Below the pieces are notes generated by a model. That model was not told the origin of the DNA. It saw only the letters and a list, made by a program, of their open reading frames with translations, and ran no database searches. Both the position numbers and the translations under genes were made by a program. A stretch of 64,000 nucleotides of DNA, taken from Streptomyces sp. JH14. Lineage in GTDB: Bacteria; Actinomycetota; Actinomycetes; Streptomycetales; Streptomycetaceae. The number at the start of each line of letters is the position of its first letter. Positions within the stretch are counted from its first letter, which is position 1. Positions 34,710-41,974 of the stretch are shown here, piece by piece. The DNA lies in the NCBI RefSeq assembly GCF_029428675.1, contig NZ_JAJNEL010000001.1:1612001-1676000 (forward strand). The letters run 5' to 3'.

Positions 34710-35738
34710 TCAGATGCGGGTGACCGAGGAGACGGGCATCATGCCGACCGGGTCGTAGCGGACCGGAGCGCCCGGGTAGGGGGCGTGGATCACCTGCCCG
34801 TCGCCGACGTACATGCCGATGTGGCTGGCGTCCGACCGGTAGGCGACCAGATCGCCGGGGCGGGCCTCGGAGAGCGGCACCATGCGTCCGGCGTACCGCT
34901 GGGCCTGCGAGGTCCGCGGCAGGCTGACGCCGGCCTGGGCGTACGACCACTGCATCAGTCCGGAGCAGTCGAATCCGGCAGGTCCGTTGGCGCCCCAGAT
35001 GTACGGGCGTCCGACAGCCGCGCGGGCCGCCATCACGGCGGCCGCCGCCCGGGACGAGGCCGGCGCCAGATCGGTCAGGCCGGGGAACACGTCACCGTGG
35101 ACGGAGCGCGAGGCCCGGCCGAAGGCAGCCCGCTCGGCGGCCGGCAGCGAGTTCAGCAGCAGCCGGGCCTGCTGGAGCTTCTGCTCGACGGTCTGTTTGT
35201 GGCGGGTGGCCGAGGTCCGGTTGCGCTCCAGACCGGCCAGCGAGCGGGTCGCCTGCGCACGGATCTGGGCGAGCCCGCGCTGGGCCTGCCGGAGTTTGAA
35301 CAGGGTGCTCACCCCGCGGGCGTTCAGCCGGTCGAGGGTGGCCGCCCGGTCGAGGTAGCTGTCCGGGTCGGAGGAGAGCAGCAGGGCGAGCGTGGGGTCG
35401 ACGGTGCCCGAGCGGTACTGCGCGGCGGCGGCCGAACCGACCGCCGTGCGCAGCCGGTTGATCTGATCCTGGCTGCGGGCCGCCAGTTCCTGGCTCCGGT
35501 TCACCTCGGCGCGCAGCCGGTCGGCGTTCTCCCCCGCCCTGTTGAACAGCTCGGTGGCCCGCTCGGCCTCGCTGTACAACCGGTCGACCTCGGCCTTCGT
35601 GCTCCGGGGTGTGTCCTGCGGGTCGGCGTTCGCGGTGGCCGCGCCGAGTGCGGCGGCAGCGGTGGCGGCTGCCGCCGACAGGACTGTGACCCGGACGCTC
35701 CGGCCGGTGCCGGGCTGTGTGGAACGGCGATGGGACAC
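34710..35738 (-). CDS. Secreted NlpC/P60 wall endopeptidase
   Basis: A 342-residue exported peptidoglycan hydrolase that would cut peptide stems. An SHRR-containing basic start and VRVTVLSAAAATAAAALGAATANA form a signal peptide. Residues 45-215 are a long coiled coil (LYSEAERATELFNRAGENADRL and following). The NlpC/P60 domain (about 230-342) has catalytic Cys in FDCSGLMQWSYAQAG, His in SDASHIGMYVG and a third polar residue in HAPYPG. Start GTG 35738 is chosen by analogy with its paralogue (VASHRR) and because GGAAGGGAG lies at workable spacing. Paralogue of the next gene. Confidence 0.9.
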   Translation of the reverse strand: MSHRRSTQPGTGRSVRVTVLSAAAATAAAALGAATANADPQDTPRSTKAEVDRLYSEAERATELFNRAGENADRLRAEVNRSQELAARSQDQINRLRTAVGSAAAAQYRSGTVDPTLALLLSSDPDSYLDRAATLDRLNARGVSTLFKLRQAQRGLAQIRAQATRSLAGLERNRTSATRHKQTVEQKLQQARLLLNSLPAAERAAFGRASRSVHGDVFPGLTDLAPASSRAAAAVMAARAAVGRPYIWGANGPAGFDCSGLMQWSYAQAGVSLPRTSQAQRYAGRMVPLSEARPGDLVAYRSDASHIGMYVGDGQVIHAPYPGAPVRYDPVGMMPVSSVTRI

Positions 35739-35904
35739 CACAGAACGCCGCACTCCCTTCCGCTGTACGCAGATGTGTGCAGCTCCCTGCCACCCGGGGC
35801 GGGCGGACCGACGGTCGGGAGCTGCACAGCAGGCAGACAGTAGTCGGGCGACAACAGGGCGTACGACCGACCGCGCCGGTCTGCCGAGGGGTACAGAAAC
35901 CGAA

Positions 35905-35939
35905 CGCCCCGCCGGTGACCTGTGGTCTCCGGCGGGGCG
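35905..35939 (-). terminator. Terminator hairpin after the second NlpC/P60 gene
   Basis: CGCCCCGCCGG at 35905-35915 pairs with 35929-35939 (11 bp) and the loop adds an inner GACC/GGTC pairing. It lies 44 bp after the stop of the paralogue gene on the minus strand. Confidence 0.7.
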
Positions 35940-35982
35940 GACTGTCAGTGCGGGGCGCGGGAATTCGCCCGTTCGGGCGCCG

Positions 35983-37008
35983 TCAGATGCGTACGCCGAC
36001 CTGGAAGCTGCCGATGGTGTCCATCGACTCGTAGCGGACCACGGCGCCCGGCTTCGGGGCGTGCAGGACCGTGTTGTTGCCCGCGTAAAGGGCCACGTGC
36101 GACGTGCTGTTGAAGAAGACCAGGTCGCCCGGCTTGAGGGCGCTGCGGCCTATCTGCACGCCGTCGTTGATCTGGGTGTACGTGGTGCGGGTGATGGAGA
36201 CGCCGGCCTGGGCGTACGCCCACTGGGTCAGACCCGAGCAGTCGTAGGAGTTGGGGCCGGTGCCGCCGGAGACGTACGGCTTGCCCAGCTGCGTGGCAGC
36301 GGCGTTGAGTGCGGCGGCACCACGGGCCGAGGCGGGGACCTCGTTGCCCAGGTCGACCCGGCTGCCCGCGGCGCGGCTGGCGCGCAGGTCGTCCTGGCGC
36401 ATCTTCTCGCGCTCGGCGGCGGTCAGGGTGTTGAGCAGGCGCTGCGCCTCGGCGAGCTTGCCCTGGAACTTCTTCTTGTTCGCACCGAGCGTCTTGCGGA
36501 CGTCCGCGAGGTCGGCCAGCTTGTCCTGGGCCTCCTTGCGCTGCTGCGCGAGGGAGCGCTGCTTCTCCTGGATCTTCTCCAGGGACTCGGTCTGCTTGGC
36601 CGTCAACTGGTCGAGGGCCGAGGCCTCGTCGAGGAAGCTGTCGGGGTCGGAGGCGAGGAAGAGCTGCACGGACGGGTCGATGCCACCGGAGCGGTACTGG
36701 GCGGCGGCGAGCGAACCGATGCCGCTACGGAGCGTGTTGAGCTCCTGCTGGCCGCGGGCCACCTTGTCCTGCAGCGCGTCGACCTGCTTCTCGAGCTTCT
36801 CCTGCTGCTCCTTGGCCCCGTTGTACTTCTCGGTGGCCGTCTCCGCCTCGTGGTAGAGCTTGTCGACCTTCGCCTTGACCTCGCTCTTGGTCGGCTTGGG
36901 GTCGGCGTGGGCGGCCTGGGAGGTCAGGGCCACGGCCGCGGCGGCGGTCGCGGTGAGCACGGTCACGCGGGTGCGGCTCGGCTGCTTGGGACGACGGTGG
37001 GACGCCAC
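35983..37008 (-). CDS. Secreted NlpC/P60 wall endopeptidase (paralogue)
   Basis: A 341-residue exported hydrolase similar in every block to the protein encoded downstream: signal peptide (VTVLTATAAAAVALTSQAAHA), coiled coil rich in Lys/Gln/Glu (AETATEKYNGAKEQQEKLEKQ), and NlpC/P60 domain with YDCSGLTQWAYAQAG, NSTSHVALYAG and HAPKPG. Its coiled coil is more charged than the paralogue's. GTG 37008 follows AAGGAG by nine bases, so the 153-nt longer frame, inside a structured leader, is rejected. The pair resembles M. tuberculosis Rv2190c and RipA-type enzymes. A structured leader RNA precedes it. Confidence 0.92.
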   Translation of the reverse strand: MASHRRPKQPSRTRVTVLTATAAAAVALTSQAAHADPKPTKSEVKAKVDKLYHEAETATEKYNGAKEQQEKLEKQVDALQDKVARGQQELNTLRSGIGSLAAAQYRSGGIDPSVQLFLASDPDSFLDEASALDQLTAKQTESLEKIQEKQRSLAQQRKEAQDKLADLADVRKTLGANKKKFQGKLAEAQRLLNTLTAAEREKMRQDDLRASRAAGSRVDLGNEVPASARGAAALNAAATQLGKPYVSGGTGPNSYDCSGLTQWAYAQAGVSITRTTYTQINDGVQIGRSALKPGDLVFFNSTSHVALYAGNNTVLHAPKPGAVVRYESMDTIGSFQVGVRI

Positions 37009-37020
37009 GAAGGCGAGCTC

Positions 37021-37097
37021 CTTCTTCCTCGAGCCGCCTACCGGGCTGTGGGGAACGAGCTCCCCGGCTCCGTGCACGTCACGGACTCGGCGGTTCC
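37021..37097 (-). promoter_or_regulatory. Structured leader resembling a shortened c-di-AMP riboswitch
   Basis: Read on the minus strand: ACCGCCGAGTCC, a CCGTG/CACGG hairpin, GGAGCCGGGGA, a GGGGA...TCCCC hairpin, then ACAGCCCGGTAGGCGG pairing back to CCGCC (37089-37093 with 37034-37038). The GCCGAGTCC, GGAGCCGGGGA and CGGTAGGCGG words occur in ydaO-type riboswitches before Streptomyces wall-hydrolase genes, but the middle of that aptamer is absent here. Ribosome-binding site AAGGAG follows directly. Confidence 0.4.
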
Positions 37098-37161
37098 TTC
37101 GCTGCCACCCCGGGTGGGTGATCAACCGTGCGAAGGTTCGAAGGCCGACCCTAGTGACCAT

Positions 37162-37188
37162 CTTGTGATCAGTTCAAATCCTCACAAG
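37162..37188. promoter_or_regulatory. Inverted repeat in the NlpC/P60 promoter region
   Basis: CTTGTGA at 37162-37168 and TCACAAG at 37182-37188 form a perfect 7-bp inverted repeat spaced by 13 bp in an AT-rich stretch 154 bp upstream of the NlpC/P60 start. The rest of the gap up to 37291 is also AT-rich for this genome. A transcription-factor site is likely; the factor is unknown. Confidence 0.4.
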
Positions 37189-37291
37189 AAAAATCTCGCC
37201 CCAGAAGTGACTTCTTTGCTCACATCACACGGCGTGTAGCGATGACTTGACGGACCGTTCCATAAATTCCGGCAAGACACCACAAGGTTCA

Positions 37292-38653
37292 CTAGACGCG
37301 TGAAAGCCGCTTCAGGAGCAAGACGGACGCAACGGGCCTGGCTCCCACCTTCGCCACACCGTCCGCCACTTCGCGGTCGGTGGAGACCACCACGACGGGC
37401 CTGCCCGGCGGTTCGGCACGGGCCAGTTGACGGATGAGCTCGTCGGCGGTCACGCCCGGCTTGCTGAACAACACCCGCACCCCGCGCGGCGGTGCGAGCA
37501 GTACCGGAGCCGCCAGTTCGGCCCCGTCGAAGACACACGTCATCTCGGCACCGGACTGTGCCGCGAGCACCGCGAGACCGCCCAGCAGCCGAAGCCGCTG
37601 CTTCTCCAGCGGCAGCTGCGGATAGCCGGTCTTCGTGACGTTGTAGCCGTCCACGATCAGATGCGCCTGCGGCAGTGCCAGCAACTGGTCGAGCAGGGCC
37701 GGATCGGTCTCCGAAAGCGCCCTGGTCGCAATGTCCTTGGGTGTCATCGCACCGGGCTCGACCGCGTCGACGCTGTCCGCGGGACGGATCGAGGAGGGCG
37801 GCAGAGCCAGTTCGCGGCGCAGCCCGCGGGCCGCGTCGAGCACCGTGTCGAGCAGCAGCCGCAGCCGCATGTCCTCGACCGAGCGGCCCTCCCGGGCGGC
37901 CCGGCGGCCCGCCTCGACGGACGCCTCGGCCTCCCCGAGCCGGGCCCGCAGCCGCCGGGTCTCGCTCTCCGCCGCGGAGATCCGGGCGGCCGCCTCGGTC
38001 CGCACGGTCTCGGTCTCGGCCTTGCCCCGGCGGACCGCGGCCTCACCGCGCTTGACCTCGTTGAGCGCGGAGCGCAGTTTGCGCTGCAGCGCGTCGGCCT
38101 CCTTGCGGGCCGCGTCCAGCTCGGCGCGGAGCCGTTCGGTCTCGCTCTTCGTCAGGGTCCGGGCCTGGGCGAGCTCCTCGCGCAGCCGTTCCAGTTCGCG
38201 CCGGCTCTCCTCGTCGGCACGCTCGGCGTCGGCCCGCTGGACCTCCTCGCCGGCCGCGGCGACCAGCTTCACCCAGCCGACCGGCCGCAGCACATAGGCC
38301 GCTGCGGCCACATCGACGGGGTCGGCGGCGGCGGGCGGCGATCCCGCCTCCACGGCGGCGGTCAGCTCGGGCTGCGACTCCCGGAGCCGCTCGCCGATAC
38401 GCTGGCGGAACAGGGTGTCGCCCTCCAGGGCGGCCGCCATCGCATTCCCGGCGAACTTGGCGCGCCGGGTCGGAGTGAAGCGCGCGTACTGCCTCAGCTG
38501 GGCGGGGAGTTCGGTGACCGTGAGGCCACCGAACGCGTCCGAGACCAGCGCGACGACCCTTCGCCGTACGCCTTCGGGCAGCGGGCGGTCGAGCGCCTCG
38601 ACGGCGTCACCGGCCCCATCGGCCGGCTCGGCGCCGCTAGCGGGCTGCTCCAC
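37292..38653 (-). CDS. NYN-domain RNase-like protein with long coiled coil
   Basis: A 453-residue cytoplasmic protein. Residues 25-120 form a helical domain (ALVSDAFGGLTVTELPAQL), 140-275 a charged coiled coil, and 325-453 a YacP/NYN (PIN-like) nuclease domain: HLIVDGYNVTKTGYP, MTCVFDGAEL and VVVSTDREVADGV supply the acidic residues. The B. subtilis relative Rae1 (YacP) cleaves mRNA on the ribosome, so an RNase role is inferred. Start GTG 38653 follows GGGGTGA. The coiled coil could dimerise it or attach it to a partner. Confidence 0.83.
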   Translation of the reverse strand: MEQPASGAEPADGAGDAVEALDRPLPEGVRRRVVALVSDAFGGLTVTELPAQLRQYARFTPTRRAKFAGNAMAAALEGDTLFRQRIGERLRESQPELTAAVEAGSPPAAADPVDVAAAAYVLRPVGWVKLVAAAGEEVQRADAERADEESRRELERLREELAQARTLTKSETERLRAELDAARKEADALQRKLRSALNEVKRGEAAVRRGKAETETVRTEAAARISAAESETRRLRARLGEAEASVEAGRRAAREGRSVEDMRLRLLLDTVLDAARGLRRELALPPSSIRPADSVDAVEPGAMTPKDIATRALSETDPALLDQLLALPQAHLIVDGYNVTKTGYPQLPLEKQRLRLLGGLAVLAAQSGAEMTCVFDGAELAAPVLLAPPRGVRVLFSKPGVTADELIRQLARAEPPGRPVVVVSTDREVADGVAKVGARPVASVLLLKRLSRV

Positions 38654-38691
38654 GATCCGTCACCCCAAAATTGTCTGTCCGCACGGCCCCG

Positions 38692-38934
38692 TCAGGAGTC
38701 GGCACCCGGCCTGTCGACGAGTTCGATCTGGTCCACCGCATTGCACCAGCGGCAGCGGACCGACTCGATGGTCTCACTGACCACCTCGCGTTCCTCGACG
38801 GTCGCCTCCCCGGCCAGGTCCAGATGCACGTACTCGACGACCTTGGAGGAGCGCGTCACATCGAAGCGCGTGAGATTCCCGCAGAGCGTGCAGCGCCAGC
38901 GGGTCTCATCGGTCGGCTGGGGAACCGTCGTCAT
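38692..38934 (-). CDS. Small zinc-ribbon-like protein
   Basis: An 80-residue protein with two CxxC pairs, RCTLCGN and CRWCNAV, spaced about 45 residues apart, which likely hold one zinc ion. The sequence between is beta-strand rich and acidic. Start ATG 38934 follows AGAGGA; the frame extends upstream without homology. It sits 38 bp before the NYN nuclease gene on the same strand and may be cotranscribed. Function unknown. Confidence 0.72.
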   Translation of the reverse strand: MTTVPQPTDETRWRCTLCGNLTRFDVTRSSKVVEYVHLDLAGEATVEEREVVSETIESVRCRWCNAVDQIELVDRPGADS

Positions 38935-39098
38935 CGTTGCGTCCTCTTTCCGTCGAGCGTCGTGCTGCAGCCTGCCAAGGATCTCGCGGTGCGCCGTCGA
39001 ACTGCGGATGCCCTGCTGCAACCCTACGGCCTTGCGCATACCCATCGACACGGCGAGGCGGTCTGCCCCGTTCCCTCCCCTTGCGTCATGCTCTGTTC

Positions 39099-39848
39099 AT
39101 GATCGAACGGCGTGCTGTGGTGGGCGGACTGACCGGCAGACTGGTGCGCGCCGCCACCACGGGCGGAGCCCAGGCGACGTATGCCCTCATCGGTCTGTGC
39201 TGCGCCATCTTCGTGATCAGTCCGCTCTCGGGGTTCAATCCGACGCACGGCACCGCAGACACCCTGCTCGCCGCCCAGGCCGGATATTTCGAACGCTGGG
39301 GGGTGATCCCCACCGAGCTGTGGAACGGCTCCGCACATGCCCTGCTCACCCCGCTCACCGCGCTCTTCGTGCACGGCAGCTGGCTGCATCTGCTCGGCAA
39401 CATGCTCTTTCTGTACGTCTTCGGGGCCATGGCGGAGGAGCGGATGGGCCACACCGAGTTCGTCTTCTTCTATCTCGGCTGCGGTTACCTCGCGCTGCTG
39501 GCGTACGCGGCGGCGCACGCCGAATCCGACCAGACCCTCGTCGGAGCGTCGGGGGCGATCTCCGCGGTGCTCGGAGCGTTCCTGTACCTGTTCCCCCGGG
39601 CCCGGGTGACCAGCCTCTTCCCGTTCCTGTTCTTCCTGCCGCTGCGCTTTCCCGCCTGGATCGTGCTGATCTTCTGGTTCGCCCTGCAGTGGATGGCGGC
39701 GCAGGGTGCGGGCAGCGGTCCGGGGGTGGCCTATCTCGCCCATGTGGTCGGCTTCGCCACCGGCTTCCTCTACGCCTGGGGGCGTTACCGCCGTGGGGCT
39801 AGAGTGAAGACTCCAGCCACGGCCACCGAGGGAGAAAGCCAGCCGTGA
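39099..39848 (+). CDS. Rhomboid intramembrane serine protease
   Basis: A 249-residue, six-helix membrane protease. The catalytic dyad is Ser151 in GASGAISA and His215 in AHVVGFATG, with Asn101 in HLLGNMLFLYVFG stabilising the oxyanion. The WR-like L1 loop and FVHGSWLHLLGN motif are typical of bacterial rhomboids. No zinc finger or extra domain is fused. Its TGA overlaps the GTG of the next gene (GTGA). Substrates unknown. Confidence 0.9.
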   Translation: MIERRAVVGGLTGRLVRAATTGGAQATYALIGLCCAIFVISPLSGFNPTHGTADTLLAAQAGYFERWGVIPTELWNGSAHALLTPLTALFVHGSWLHLLGNMLFLYVFGAMAEERMGHTEFVFFYLGCGYLALLAYAAAHAESDQTLVGASGAISAVLGAFLYLFPRARVTSLFPFLFFLPLRFPAWIVLIFWFALQWMAAQGAGSGPGVAYLAHVVGFATGFLYAWGRYRRGARVKTPATATEGESQP

Positions 39849-40126
39849 TCACCGCGATCGTGCTCATCAAAACCAGCGTGGACCGGATTCCCGAGATCGC
39901 CGAGTCCATCGCGGCGCTGGACAGCGTCAGCGAGGTCTTCTCGGTCACCGGTACGTACGACCTGATCGCCATGGTCCGGGTGGCCAAGCACGACGATCTC
40001 GCCGACGTCATTCCCGGCCGTATCAGCAAGATCCAGGGCGTCGAGGCCACCGACACGCATGTCGCGTTCCGTACGTACTCGCAGCACGACCTGGAGGCGG
40101 CCTTCGCCATCGGTCTGGACGCGTAG
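39845..40126 (+). CDS. Stand-alone RAM (Lrp/AsnC ligand-binding) domain protein
   Basis: A 93-residue protein consisting only of the RAM/ACT-like ligand domain of Lrp/AsnC regulators; no helix-turn-helix is present. The alpha-beta sandwich is visible in VLIKTSVDRIPEIAESIA, EVFSVTGTYDLIAMVRV and GVEATDTHVAF. Such solo RAM proteins bind amino acids and form octamers. GTG 39845 overlaps the rhomboid stop, implying translational coupling with a membrane protease, which is unexplained. Confidence 0.88.
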   Translation: MITAIVLIKTSVDRIPEIAESIAALDSVSEVFSVTGTYDLIAMVRVAKHDDLADVIPGRISKIQGVEATDTHVAFRTYSQHDLEAAFAIGLDA

Positions 40127-40141
40127 GACAGGCAACGACGA

Positions 40142-40197
40142 CGCCGTGACGTGGGCCGGGGACGGGCAGCTGCCCGTCCCCGGCCCACGTCACGGCG
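40142..40197. terminator. 56-bp perfect palindrome, bidirectional terminator
   Basis: Positions 40142-40169 and 40170-40197 are perfectly complementary over 28 bp with no unpaired centre (core GACGGGCAGCTGCCCGTC). It lies between convergent genes, 15 bp after the RAM gene and 19 bp after the aminotransferase stop. Confidence 0.88.
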
Positions 40198-40216
40198 GTC
40201 CCGTTTCCGGACCCGG

Positions 40217-41593
40217 TCAGACCTGGGCCGCGCCACGGTCCGGAACGCAACGGCCGTCCTCGGTGCGGTACTTCCACTGCGCGCCCTTGTTCACCAGTTC
40301 CTTGACCGCGCGGACGAAGCGCTCGATGTGCTCGTCCGGCGTACCGGCGCCGAAACTGACCCGGATCGCGTTCAGCGAGCGTTCGCCCGGCTCGGCCTCC
40401 GGCGCACCGCACTCGCCCGGGTCCTGCGGGTCGCTGCCGAGCAGGGTGCGCACCAGCGGGTGGGCGCAGAACAGTCCGTCCCGCACCCCGATGCCGTACT
40501 CGGCGGAGAGCGCCGCGGCGAAGTGCGAGCTGTTCCAGCCCTCCACGACGAAGGAGATGACGCCGACCCGCGGGGCGTCATCACCGAACAGCGACAGCAC
40601 CTTGACCTCGGGGACCTCGGCGAGGCCTGCGCGCACCCGGGTGACGAGCTGCTGCTCACGGGCGACCAGGCGGTCGAAGCCGGCCTCGGTGAGGGCCTTG
40701 CAGGCGGAGGCGATGGAGTAGACGCCGATGACGTTGGGGGAACCGGCCTCGTGGCGGGCGGCGGTGGAGTGCCACTCCACGTCCACGCCCCCGTCGGTGC
40801 GCCGGGCCACCTTCCGCGAGGCGCCGCCACCGGCCAGGTAGGGCTCGGCGTCCTGCAGCCAGTCCGCGCGGCCGGCGAGCACACCGGACCCGAACGGCGC
40901 GTACAGCTTGTGCCCGGAGAAGGCGACCCAGTCGACGTCGAGGTCGTCGATGTCGACCGGGTGGTGCGGCGCGAGCTGCGCGGCGTCCAGCACGATCCGG
41001 GCACCGTGCGCATGCGCGGCGGCCGCCAGCTCCTTCACCGGCCACAGCTCACCGGTGACGTTCGAGGCGCCGGTGACGCAGACCAGCGCGGGGCCGTAGG
41101 GGTCGCGGTCGGCGAGCGCGCGCTCCAGCGTCTCGACGGCCTGGGCCGGGGTGCGCGGGGCGTTGAGGTAGGTCACGCGGGCGTCACGCCAGGGCAGCAG
41201 CGAGGCGTGGTGCTCGGTCTCGTACACGAAGACCTGACAGTCGGCGGGGACCACCGCGGCCAGCAGGTTCAGTGAGTCGGTGGTCGAGCGGGTGAAGATC
41301 ACCTGGTCGTCGGCGCGGCAGCCGAGGAACTCGGCGACGGTCTTCCGGCTGCTCTCGAAGAGGTCCGTGGAGAGCTGCGAGAGGTAGCCGGCGCCGCGGT
41401 GGACACTGCCGTAGTACGGGGCGTACGCGGCGACGTCGTCCCACACCCGCTGCAGCGCCGGGGCGCTGGCCGCGTAGTCCAGGGCGGCGTACGTGACCTC
41501 TCCGCCGGTCACGAGCGGAACGGTCACATCCTTGCCCAGAACGGGCAGCGGGGTACAAACGGACTGGTCGGCGGCAGCGGTGACGACAGACAT
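40217..41593 (-). CDS. Class V aminotransferase / cysteine desulfurase-like PLP enzyme
   Basis: A 458-residue PLP enzyme. It shows YETEHHASLLPW (His stacking on PLP), GASNVTGE, IVLDAAQLAPHHPVDI and the PLP lysine in AFSGHKLYAPFGSG. A C-terminal segment GLFCAHPLVRTLLG has a Cys near the position of desulfurase catalytic Cys. ATG 41593 follows GGGAG. A SAM-IV riboswitch in its leader links it to sulfur/methionine metabolism, so a cysteine-desulfurase or cysteine-lyase-like role is likely. It is distinct from the desulfurase-TusA fusion at 52.7 kb. Confidence 0.85.
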   Translation of the reverse strand: MSVVTAAADQSVCTPLPVLGKDVTVPLVTGGEVTYAALDYAASAPALQRVWDDVAAYAPYYGSVHRGAGYLSQLSTDLFESSRKTVAEFLGCRADDQVIFTRSTTDSLNLLAAVVPADCQVFVYETEHHASLLPWRDARVTYLNAPRTPAQAVETLERALADRDPYGPALVCVTGASNVTGELWPVKELAAAAHAHGARIVLDAAQLAPHHPVDIDDLDVDWVAFSGHKLYAPFGSGVLAGRADWLQDAEPYLAGGGASRKVARRTDGGVDVEWHSTAARHEAGSPNVIGVYSIASACKALTEAGFDRLVAREQQLVTRVRAGLAEVPEVKVLSLFGDDAPRVGVISFVVEGWNSSHFAAALSAEYGIGVRDGLFCAHPLVRTLLGSDPQDPGECGAPEAEPGERSLNAIRVSFGAGTPDEHIERFVRAVKELVNKGAQWKYRTEDGRCVPDRGAAQV

Positions 41594-41678
41594 GGCGAAC
41601 TCCCGTAACAGGCAGGCGAATTCACTGCGCCGGCGGGTACGCGGCAGCGCAGGAGAAGAAAAAGGGGGTGTGCGGAGG

Positions 41679-41696
41679 AGGGCCGGAACGGGCCCT
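41679..41696 (-). promoter_or_regulatory. Leader hairpin with downstream T-run, possible expression platform
   Basis: AGGGCC (41679-41684) pairs with GGCCCT (41691-41696) on the minus strand; a TTTTTCTTCT run follows about 14 bases later (41653-41666). One arm overlaps the stop of the 6-codon ORF. It may be the expression platform of the SAM-IV riboswitch. Confidence 0.35.
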
Positions 41697-41715
41697 ATCG
41701 CATTCGCTTGCTCAC
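41695..41715 (-). CDS. Candidate 6-residue leader ORF below the riboswitch
   Basis: GTG AGC AAG CGA ATG CGA TAG (MSKRMR) begins six bases after a perfect AAGGAG (41727-41722) between the SAM-IV aptamer and the aminotransferase. It is too short to be found by ordinary gene callers. A ribosome translating it would sit in the hairpin at 41679-41696. Whether it is translated is unknown. Confidence 0.4.
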   Translation of the reverse strand: MSKRMR

Positions 41716-41735
41716 AAGAGGCTCCTTGAGGACCA

Positions 41736-41775
41736 GGACCCCAGGGATGCGACATACACAGATGTCACGGGGTCC
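41736..41775 (-). promoter_or_regulatory. Extended hairpin between SAM-IV aptamer and small ORF
   Basis: GGACCCC (41736-41742) pairs with GGGGTCC (41769-41775) and inside it GACAT (41751-41755) pairs with ATGTC (41762-41766). It follows the aptamer directly and lacks a T-run, so it is probably a folding intermediate of the expression platform rather than a terminator. Confidence 0.4.
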
Positions 41776-41782
41776 GCGCTTG

Positions 41783-41888
41783 CCGCAGACCTCTCTGCCT
41801 GCGGCCTGGTCTTCACCCGGGGCACCCCGCCACGGACGGAGGGTTGCCGGACAGCGGGCCGGGGCCGTAGTCGCTGTCACTCATGACC
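41783..41888 (-). promoter_or_regulatory. SAM-IV riboswitch aptamer
   Basis: On the minus strand the RNA reads GGTCATGAGTGACAGC, CGCTGTCCGGCAACCCTCC and GGGGTGCCCCGGGTGAAGACC, with P1 GGTC (41885-41888) closed by GACC (41808-41811) and P2 GACAGC/GCTGTC. These match the SAM-I/SAM-IV core, and the extra hairpin CCGCAGGC...GTCTGCGG after P1 (41783-41804) is the SAM-IV peripheral feature. The class is known mainly from Streptomyces and relatives. It precedes the class V aminotransferase gene by 190 nt. Confidence 0.88.
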
Positions 41889-41915
41889 TGCCCAGCATCT
41901 TGCCATACGTGCGTC

Positions 41916-41960
41916 GGCCCGCAAGGCGCGGTCCAAGATCTGGACTGCGCCTTGCGGGCC
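41916..41960 (-). terminator. 19-bp terminator after trpD
   Basis: GGCCCGCAAGGCGC plus GTCC (41916-41934) pairs with 41942-41960, one G-U pair, 7-nt loop. It lies 14 bp downstream of the trpD stop and insulates the SAM-IV riboswitch transcript. Confidence 0.8.
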
Positions 41961-41974
41961 GTATCACCGTTGGT

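Noticed and set aside
37162..37188. CRP/Crp site in the NlpC/P60 promoter
   Set aside because: The TGTGA and TCACA half-sites are 13 bp apart instead of the spacing required by CRP-type motifs, so I list it only as an unassigned inverted repeat.
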